Positions 56,932 to 64,000 of a DNA stretch of 64,000 bases are shown here, piece by piece. Under the pieces are notes generated by a model. It searched no databases. It saw nothing but the letters and a program-made list of their open reading frames with translations, and was not told the DNA's origin. The DNA comes from Chachezhania antarctica (GTDB taxonomy: Bacteria; Pseudomonadota; Alphaproteobacteria; Rhodobacterales; Rhodobacteraceae). The position numbers and the translations under genes are program-made. The stretch covers positions 124,001 to 188,000 of the forward strand of contig NZ_QZEX01000004.1 of NCBI RefSeq assembly GCF_003646465.1. Direction: 5' to 3'. Each line of letters begins with the position of its first letter. The stretch's first letter is position 1.

Positions 56932-57128
56932 CCGCTACTCCGCCTGTTGCACGATCCTTTTACCCCGGGACAGGTTAATGAGGCGTGAACAGCTCTCAGT
57001 TTTCGTCAAATGGGACAAAAAATTTTTCCAACACCCAGATGGGAGATTTGATCCGGGTCAAAGCCATCTGCGTAGAAAGTCATTTTTTTCGATTCCCTGC
57101 CTGATGGCCAGCCGTCGCGCGGGCAGAT

Positions 57129-57152
57129 CCGGCCGCTTGAAACAGCGGCCGG
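57129..57152 (-). terminator. GC-rich hairpin after tldD
   Basis: Arms CCGGCCGCT (57129-57137) and AGCGGCCGG (57144-57152) enclose a 6-base loop, 13 bases past the tldD stop. There is no T-run, so termination is uncertain; it could also be a 3'-end stabiliser. Confidence 0.35.
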
Positions 57153-57165
57153 ACCAATTATCGTA

Positions 57166-58587
<1,422 letters not shown>

Positions 58588-58855
58588 ATGGAAAAATGAT
58601 CCTTGTTTTTGGCGCGGTAGCGCGCCCGTCGGCACGGCAAGCGTCTGTTTGACGCAAGCATATGGCTTTATCTGCTTCCCGGAATATGATTTCTACCGTC
58701 TCCAAAGACAACGGGGCGCGCGCTAAACGTGCTTCGTGCCGATTTTCGGTGCAGATATGCGCCTGTTTCCATCGGGACGAAGCGGCTGACACAGCATGAC
58801 GACGCGGGGCGCGCCAGAAGTCTACCCATGTGATCAACCGATCAGGAACCGACTT

Positions 58856-59716
58856 ATGAAGAATGCACTGTCGCTTTCCGGGCTGCTGACTGCCCTTACT
58901 GCTTTGCCCGCCATGGCGCAGGACAATCTGAACAATCTGGAAGTGCTTGGTGTACCGGTCTCCGGCGGTACCGCTTTCCAGACCCCGGCGACCGAGATCG
59001 CGATCCGACAGCAGTGGCTGGAAGGTATGCTGATGGCGATCATGATCGCCATTACCCTCTTCGTCGTGGTGCTGATTGGCTGGATCATCCTCCGCTATAA
59101 CCGCAAGTCGAATCCGACCCCGTCGAGCTTCACGCACAACACGCCGCTTGAAATGGTGTGGACGCTGGTGCCGATCGTGATTCTGGTTTTCATCGGGGCG
59201 TTCTCGCTGCCGGTCCTGTTCTACGAACAGGAAATTCCGAAAGGCGACGTGACCATCAAGGTGACGGGCAACCAGTGGTACTGGTCCTACGAGTACGTCG
59301 ATGACGACTTCGGCTTCGACAGCTACCTGCTGGCCCGGGACGACCTTGAAAAGAACGGCTACAAGCCCGAACATTACCTGCTGGCGACCGACACTGCCGT
59401 TGTTGTTCCGGTGGGCAAGACCGTGGTGATGCAGGTGACCGGGTCCGACGTGATCCATTCGTGGACGATCCCTGCCTTCGGCGTGAAGCAGGACGCGGTG
59501 CCGGGCCGCCTGGCCGAACTGTGGTTTGCCGCCGAGAAGGAAGGCATCTACTTCGGCCAGTGTTCGGAACTGTGCGGCAAGGACCACGCCTACATGCCGA
59601 TCACCGTCAAGGTGGTGAGCGAAGAGGCCTATGAAGCCTGGCTGAAGTCGGCCAAGGAAGAATATGCCGGTCTGGGCACCACCAGCAGCTACGACGTGGC
59701 CGCGCTGGCCGACTGA
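58856..59716 (+). CDS. coxB: Cytochrome c oxidase subunit II
   Basis: Protein of 286 residues with a signal peptide (LSGLLTALTALPAMA, cleaved before QDNLN). Two membrane helices (MLMAIMIAITLFVVVLIGWI and MVWTLVPIVILVFIGAFSLP) are followed by the CuA domain: SDVIHSWTIPAFGVKQD carries one His ligand and GQCSELCGKDHAYMPI carries two Cys, Glu, His and Met. It takes electrons from cytochrome c. ATG 58856 follows AGGAA. It starts the cox cluster; the subunit I gene is not in the window. Confidence 0.97.
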   Translation: MKNALSLSGLLTALTALPAMAQDNLNNLEVLGVPVSGGTAFQTPATEIAIRQQWLEGMLMAIMIAITLFVVVLIGWIILRYNRKSNPTPSSFTHNTPLEMVWTLVPIVILVFIGAFSLPVLFYEQEIPKGDVTIKVTGNQWYWSYEYVDDDFGFDSYLLARDDLEKNGYKPEHYLLATDTAVVVPVGKTVVMQVTGSDVIHSWTIPAFGVKQDAVPGRLAELWFAAEKEGIYFGQCSELCGKDHAYMPITVKVVSEEAYEAWLKSAKEEYAGLGTTSSYDVAALAD

Positions 59717-59892
59717 AGGGTCCGGCCTGTGTTTCAGGCCAGACCGACAAGGTATCCGGTAACAGGGGTTCGAGCGCCGGGGCATGACTCCGGCGTTTGG
59801 CGCAAATGCCAGGGCGCGCGGGCGCCTGACGCGATCAATGGACCGGCATGACACGAACGCGGTGTCACGTGCGGCCCGACAGAAGGACAGTG

Positions 59893-60858
59893 ATGAGCGA
59901 TATCGGCTATACCTCCCAGCCAACTGCCCAAGCAGCGAGCCACGCGGTCGAACCCGAGGCATCGTTCGGAGATTTCTTCGCCCTGCTGAAGCCGCGGGTT
60001 ATGACGCTTGTCGTCTTCACCGCGCTGGTGGGCATGCTGGCCGCACCCGTTCCGATCCACCCCTTCGTGGGTTTCTGCGCGATCCTGTTCATCGCCCTGG
60101 GCGGCGGTGCCTCGGGCGCGCTGAACATGTGGTGGGATGCCGATATCGACGCGGTGATGCGGCGGACCAAGGGCCGGCCGATTCCCAAGGGCAAGGTCAC
60201 CCCGGACGAGGCGCTGGGCATCGGTGTGGCCCTGTCGGGGCTGTCGGTCATCATGCTGTCGCTGGCCACGAACTGGCTGGCCGGGGGCATGCTGGCCTTC
60301 ACGATCTTTTTCTACATCATCGTCTACACGATGTGGCTGAAACGCTCGACCCCGCAGAACATTGTCATCGGCGGCGCGGCGGGGGCCTTCCCGCCGGTGA
60401 TCGGCTGGCTGGCGGCCACGGGATCCTTCGCGATCGAACCGTGGCTGATGTTCCTGCTGACCTTCATGTGGACACCCCCGCATTTCTGGGCGCTCGCGCT
60501 GTTCATGCGGAACGATTACGACGACGCCAAGGTGCCGATGCTGACGGTGACCCATGGCCGCCGTGCGACGCGGGTGCATATCCTTGTCTACACCGTCCTG
60601 CTGGCGGTTCTGGCCATCGGCACGGGCTTCACCGCCGTGGGCGGGCCGGTTTACCTGGCCGTGGCGCTGGTTCTGAACGGTCTGTTTCTTGCAGGCGCGA
60701 TCCGCATCTGGCGCCGGGATGAAACCATGTCGGAGGCCGACGATTTCCGCGTCGAACGCCGGTTCTTCCGACTGTCGCTGATCTACCTCGCCGCCCACTT
60801 CGCGGCGATTCTGGTCGAAGCATTGCTGAAGCCCTACGGGCTGGGAGGCTGGGGATGA
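59893..60858 (+). CDS. ctaB: Protoheme IX farnesyltransferase (heme O synthase)
   Basis: Protein of 321 residues of the UbiA superfamily with about nine membrane helices. The prenyl-diphosphate binding motif [20 protein letters not shown] and the second Asp-rich motif [14 protein letters not shown] are present, and [20 protein letters not shown] starts the first helix. It makes heme O, the precursor of heme A. Its TGA overlaps the ATG of the small gene that follows. Confidence 0.95.
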   Translation: MSDIGYTSQPTAQAASHAVEPEASFGDFFALLKPRVMTLVVFTALVGMLAAPVPIHPFVGFCAILFIALGGGASGALNMWWDADIDAVMRRTKGRPIPKGKVTPDEALGIGVALSGLSVIMLSLATNWLAGGMLAFTIFFYIIVYTMWLKRSTPQNIVIGGAAGAFPPVIGWLAATGSFAIEPWLMFLLTFMWTPPHFWALALFMRNDYDDAKVPMLTVTHGRRATRVHILVYTVLLAVLAIGTGFTAVGGPVYLAVALVLNGLFLAGAIRIWRRDETMSEADDFRVERRFFRLSLIYLAAHFAAILVEALLKPYGLGGWG

Positions 60859-61016
60859 GTTTTCACGAACCGCACGAACTGCACAAACGGCGCCTTGGCC
60901 GCAACGTCGGGCTGGGCGTGGTCCTGGCTGCCTTTGTCGCGTTGATTTTCGGGCTGACCATCGTGAAAGTGACCGAAACCGATTTCTCGAAAGCCCCGGT
61001 GCAGGTGTCCGAATGA
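60855..61016 (+). CDS. Small membrane protein of the cox cluster (53 residues)
   Basis: A real gene though only 53 residues: [20 protein letters not shown] is a basic N-terminus, [19 protein letters not shown] is one membrane helix, and a short polar tail ends in QVSE. It is tied to ctaB (ATGA at 60855-60858) and to ctaG (ATGA at 61013-61016). A small gene at this place is characteristic of alphaproteobacterial ctaB-ctaG regions. It presumably helps oxidase assembly or is a small subunit; the function is inferred from position. Confidence 0.85.
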   Translation: MSFHEPHELHKRRLGRNVGLGVVLAAFVALIFGLTIVKVTETDFSKAPVQVSE

Positions 61017-61603
61017 AGACGATGGATCCGAAACGCAAAACCATGTTCAAGCTGGTCGGCGTCGTCGTGTTCATGGGCGCGATGGCGTGGGCGGCGGTGC
61101 CAGCCTACAACTTCTTCTGCAAGGTGACAGGTTTCGGCGGCGTCACCAATACGGCTGACGCCGGGTCCGATACGGTCCTGGACAAGGAAGTCACCATCCG
61201 TTTCGATGCGTCCCTGAACAGCGGCATGCCGTGGGAATTCAAGCCGGTCGAGCGCGAGATGAAGATCCGCCTTGGCGAAACCGGCCTTGCGTTCTACGAG
61301 GCCTACAACCCGACCGACAGACCGGTCGCAGGGCAGGCCAGCTACAACGTCACGCCCTATTCGGCGGGCGGCTTCTTCACGAAGATCGAATGCTTCTGCT
61401 TCACCGAACAGGTGCTGATGCCGGGCGAACGGGTCGATATGCCCGTGACATTTTACGTCGACCCTGACATCGCAACCGATATGGACGGCAAGTATGTCCA
61501 CACGATAACGCTGTCCTATACGTTTTATGAGAATGATCTGCCAGAGGGCTACGCCGCCCTGGCGGACGAAACCGATGCAACCGGGGCCACTTCCCTGAAC
61601 TGA
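61013..61603 (+). CDS. ctaG: Cytochrome c oxidase copper-delivery protein CtaG (Cox11)
   Basis: Protein of 196 residues. One N-terminal membrane helix ([20 protein letters not shown]) is followed by a periplasmic domain whose copper site is [15 protein letters not shown], the Cox11 CFCF motif. It inserts CuB into subunit [13 protein letters not shown] after the helix is the usual conserved Cys region. It starts inside the stop of the small gene upstream and is 26 bases before coxC. Confidence 0.95.
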   Translation: MKTMDPKRKTMFKLVGVVVFMGAMAWAAVPAYNFFCKVTGFGGVTNTADAGSDTVLDKEVTIRFDASLNSGMPWEFKPVEREMKIRLGETGLAFYEAYNPTDRPVAGQASYNVTPYSAGGFFTKIECFCFTEQVLMPGERVDMPVTFYVDPDIATDMDGKYVHTITLSYTFYENDLPEGYAALADETDATGATSLN

Positions 61604-61629
61604 ACTGCGCCAAGAGGTGAGGGACTTCC

Positions 61630-62445
61630 ATGGCACACGCCAAGAACCATGACTATCATATTATCGCGCCGTCGATCTGGCCGCTGCTAGGCGGCATTTC
61701 GGGCTTCACCATGCTGGTGGGCGCGGTGCTCTGGATGCACGGGATCGACTGGTACATCTGGGCCATCGGCTTCATCGCCGTGCTCTACACCATGTTCAAC
61801 TGGTGGTCGGAAATGGCCGCCGAAGGCGAAAGCGCGGACAACACGCCGGTTGTGCGGCTGGGCCTGCAATATGGCTTCATCCTGTTCATCATGTCCGAGG
61901 TGATGTTCTTCTTCGCGTGGTTCTGGTCGTTCTTCAAGCACGCCATCTACCCGATGTACGACTATCCGGGTTCGGTCTACGAGCAGGTCCACTACCACTT
62001 CGCCAACCCGCTCAACATCCCGCTGATGAACACGCTGCTGCTTCTTCTGTCGGGCTGCGCCGTAACCTGGGCGCACCACGCGCTGGTGCACAACAACGAC
62101 CGCAAGTCGCTGATCCAGGGGCTGGCACTTGGCATCACGCTGGGCATTCTCTTCACCGCGCTGCAGGCCTACGAATATATGGTTCTTCTGACCCATGACG
62201 GCTGGACCTTCGGGGAAGACCAGTTCTATTCGAACTTCTTCATGGCCACCGGTTTCCACGGGCTGCATGTGTTGATCGGGACGGTATTCCTGACCATCTG
62301 CCTGATCCGCGCCATCAATGGCGGCTTCAGCCAGGACAAGCACGGCGGTTTCGAGGCCGCGGCATGGTACTGGCACTTCGTCGACGTCGTGTGGCTGTTC
62401 CTGTTCTTCGCCGTATACCTCTGGGGCAGCTACGCCCTGTCGTAA
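61630..62445 (+). CDS. coxC: Cytochrome c oxidase subunit III
   Basis: Protein of 271 residues with seven membrane helices. Signature parts are NHDYHIIAPSIWPLLGGISG at the N-terminus, MSEVMFFFAWFWSFF, THDGWTFGEDQFYSNFFMAT, and GFHGLHVLIGTVFLTICL. It is not catalytic but stabilises the core. ATG 61630 follows AGAGGTGAGGGA. An intrinsic terminator comes after the stop. Confidence 0.97.
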   Translation: MAHAKNHDYHIIAPSIWPLLGGISGFTMLVGAVLWMHGIDWYIWAIGFIAVLYTMFNWWSEMAAEGESADNTPVVRLGLQYGFILFIMSEVMFFFAWFWSFFKHAIYPMYDYPGSVYEQVHYHFANPLNIPLMNTLLLLLSGCAVTWAHHALVHNNDRKSLIQGLALGITLGILFTALQAYEYMVLLTHDGWTFGEDQFYSNFFMATGFHGLHVLIGTVFLTICLIRAINGGFSQDKHGGFEAAAWYWHFVDVVWLFLFFAVYLWGSYALS

Positions 62446-62472
62446 TCGGCATCCCTCACCGATATGCTTGAA

Positions 62473-62498
62473 GGCGCGCGGGGATCCGCGCGCCTTTT
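62473..62498 (+). terminator. Intrinsic terminator between coxC and surf1
   Basis: Arms GGCGCGCGG (62473-62481) and CCGCGCGCC (62486-62494) enclose a 4-base loop and are followed by TTTTCT. Despite the terminator the next gene starts only 22 bases on, so surf1 may have its own promoter or rely on read-through. Confidence 0.85.
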
Positions 62499-62519
62499 CT
62501 CATCCCGCTCCGGATTCCC

Positions 62520-63194
62520 ATGCAACGTCTGATCTTCATCCTTCTTTTCGGCGTTCTCGGCACCTCGATCCTGCTGGGGCTTGGCATCTGGCAGGTGCAA
62601 CGCCTGCACTGGAAAGACGGCATGATCGCCGCGATCGAGTCGCGGATCGGCGCTGCACCCGTCCCGGTGCCCGAAACCCCGGACCCGGAGGACGACCGCT
62701 ACTTGCCCGTCACCGCACAGGGCGAGATCCTGGGGGGCGAGATCCACGTCTTCATCCCGGTCGAGGGCGGCGCAGCCTACCGCGTGATCGCGCCCTTCCA
62801 GATGGAAGACGGCCGCACGGTGCTGCTGGACCGGGGATCGGTGCCGGTCAGTGCCAAGACCGCGGAGCGCCCCGTGGGTCCGATGACCGTGACCGGCAAC
62901 CTGAACTGGCCGAACGAGGCCGACGGCTATACCCCCGATCCGGACCTTGCAGGCAACATCTGGTATGCCCGCGATGTGCCCGCGATGGCGCAGGCGCTGG
63001 GAACGGAGCCTGTTCTGATCGTGGCCTCTTCGCCCACCGCGCCGGGAATCACGCCCGACCCTGTGGACACCGGGGGCATTCCGAACGATCACCTTGAATA
63101 TGCGATCACGTGGTTCTCGCTTGCCTTCATCTGGGTGGCGATGACCGGGTTCTTCCTCTGGCAGACGCGCGCCAGAAAGGCCTTTAAGGGATAA
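62520..63194 (+). CDS. surf1: SURF1 family oxidase assembly protein
   Basis: Protein of 224 residues with two membrane helices, one at each end (LIFILLFGVLGTSILLGLGI and YAITWFSLAFIWVAMTGFFL), and a periplasmic middle. Typical parts are WQVQRLHWKDGMIAAIE and RTVLLDRGSVPVSAKT. It assists insertion of heme A into cytochrome c oxidase. It begins after the coxC terminator and 3 bases before thrC. Confidence 0.92.
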   Translation: MQRLIFILLFGVLGTSILLGLGIWQVQRLHWKDGMIAAIESRIGAAPVPVPETPDPEDDRYLPVTAQGEILGGEIHVFIPVEGGAAYRVIAPFQMEDGRTVLLDRGSVPVSAKTAERPVGPMTVTGNLNWPNEADGYTPDPDLAGNIWYARDVPAMAQALGTEPVLIVASSPTAPGITPDPVDTGGIPNDHLEYAITWFSLAFIWVAMTGFFLWQTRARKAFKG

Positions 63195-63197
63195 GCG

Positions 63198-64000
63198 ATG
63201 AAATACGTCTCCACCCGCGGGCAGGCGCCCGAACTGACCTTCGAAGAGGCGATGCTGACCGGCCTCGCCCGTGACGGGGGCCTTTATGTCCCTGCCGAAA
63301 TCCCGGTGATGTCGAACGAAGACATCGCAGCACTTTCGGGCCTGTCCTACGAGGAAACCGCCTTCCGCATCATGCGCCCTTTCGTGGGCGACACGTTCAC
63401 GGACGAGGAATTCGCCCAGATCATCGCCCGCGCCTATCACGGCTTCGAACACGAGGCCCGCGCGCCGCTGGTCCAGCTGGCCCCCAACCATTTCCTGCTG
63501 GAGCTGTTCCACGGGCCGACACTGGCCTTCAAGGACTTCGCCATGCAGCTGATCGGGCAAATGTTCGACGTGGCCCTGAAGCGCCGGGGCGAGAAGGTGA
63601 CCATCGTCGGCGCGACATCGGGCGATACCGGGTCCGCCGCGATCGAGGCCTTCGCCGGGCTCGAGGCGGTCGAGGTCTTCATCCTGTTCCCCGATGGCCG
63701 CGTTTCCGAAGTGCAGCGCCGCCAGATGACGACCCCTACGGCCAAGAATGTCCACGCGCTGTCCGTCACCGGTGATTTCGACGATTGCCAGGCCCGCGTG
63801 AAGGACATGTTCAACGATTTTACCTTCCGCGACGAAGTGCGGCTGGCGGGCGTGAACTCGATCAACTGGGCGCGGGTGATGGCGCAGGTGGTCTATTACT
63901 TCACCTCGGCCGTCAGCCTTGGTGCGCCGGACCGCAAGGTCAGCTTCACAGTGCCCACCGGCAATTTCGGCGATATCTTCGCGGGCGACATCGCGCGGCG
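63198..64000 (+). CDS. thrC: Threonine synthase, N-terminal part (cut by window edge)
   Basis: About 267 residues are visible and the frame stays open to base 64000. The family N-terminus MKYVSTRGQAPELTFEEAML, the PLP-lysine motif PTLAFKDFAMQLIG, the phosphate-binding loop VGATSGDTGSAAIEAF, and GNFGDIFAG are all present. It converts O-phosphohomoserine to threonine. Its placement directly after surf1 is usual in this group of bacteria. The start is ATG 63198. Confidence 0.95.
   Translation, partial: MKYVSTRGQAPELTFEEAMLTGLARDGGLYVPAEIPVMSNEDIAALSGLSYEETAFRIMRPFVGDTFTDEEFAQIIARAYHGFEHEARAPLVQLAPNHFLLELFHGPTLAFKDFAMQLIGQMFDVALKRRGEKVTIVGATSGDTGSAAIEAFAGLEAVEVFILFPDGRVSEVQRRQMTTPTAKNVHALSVTGDFDDCQARVKDMFNDFTFRDEVRLAGVNSINWARVMAQVVYYFTSAVSLGAPDRKVSFTVPTGNFGDIFAGDIAR

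Noticed and set aside
59734-61074. A 446-residue minus-strand frame opposite ctaB
   Set aside because: Antisense to the heme O synthase gene; no family features.

Overview
The window looks like the chromosome of a marine-type Rhodobacteraceae (Roseobacter-group) alphaproteobacterium. This is an inference from very GC-rich genes, proteins of alphaproteobacterial character, gene orders common in that family (ruvCAB, then ybgC-tolQRAB-pal-cpoB-tilS-ftsH; coxB-ctaB-small ORF-ctaG-coxC-surf1-thrC; tandem glycine riboswitch upstream of gcvTHP), and short dispersed intergenic repeats built around a GTATTTGG core. No rRNA, tRNA, CRISPR array, prophage or insertion sequence was found. Most of the window is ordinary chromosomal backbone.

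Layout. 0-4 kb: start of a cyclopropane-fatty-acid synthase gene (cut by the window edge), divergent aspS, then a repeat-rich gap and a lone ureidoglycine aminohydrolase. 4-9.3 kb: glycine cleavage operon under a tandem glycine riboswitch, with a VOC-fold gene inside it. 9.3-10.1 kb: decayed DNA with remnants of a dienelactone hydrolase gene and a cytochrome c gene. 10-21 kb: truA, a ycjX-GNAT-ycjF group, a VIT-type transporter, ileS, ogt-like, a Gre-like factor, xerC and a DUF484 gene. 21-29.5 kb: transaldolase, priA, a flavin monooxygenase, MFS and MATE transporters, prmA. 29.5-44.6 kb: a DUF1127 protein, ruvCAB, the Tol-Pal envelope system, tilS and ftsH, interrupted by one low-GC beta-helix-like membrane-protein gene. 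44.6-58.6 kb: trans-aconitate methyltransferase, MOSC protein, PdeM and its Lhr-type helicase, a 3-hydroxyisobutyrate-dehydrogenase-like enzyme, a tiny pilin-like protein, CoA-transferase scoAB, a YkuD transpeptidase, topA, dprA and tldD. 58.8-64 kb: cytochrome c oxidase structural and assembly genes, then thrC running off the end.

How they work together. The gcv genes form one glycine-controlled unit. RuvABC, XerC, PriA, TopA, DprA and PdeM/Lhr give a strong DNA replication, recombination and repair theme. Tol-Pal is a complete operon. The ctaB, ctaG and Surf1 genes supply heme O, copper delivery and assembly for the oxidase whose subunits II and III are encoded beside them.

Most unusual points. 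aspS and ileS each carry an extra in-frame stretch of roughly 45-50 residues whose DNA is only about 50% GC by my own count, in genes that are otherwise much richer. The low-GC membrane-protein gene at 34.1-35.7 kb is joined to both neighbours by 4-base overlaps. The dispersed repeats fold into hairpins whose arms differ between copies but remain complementary. I found no convincing wholly new multi-gene system.
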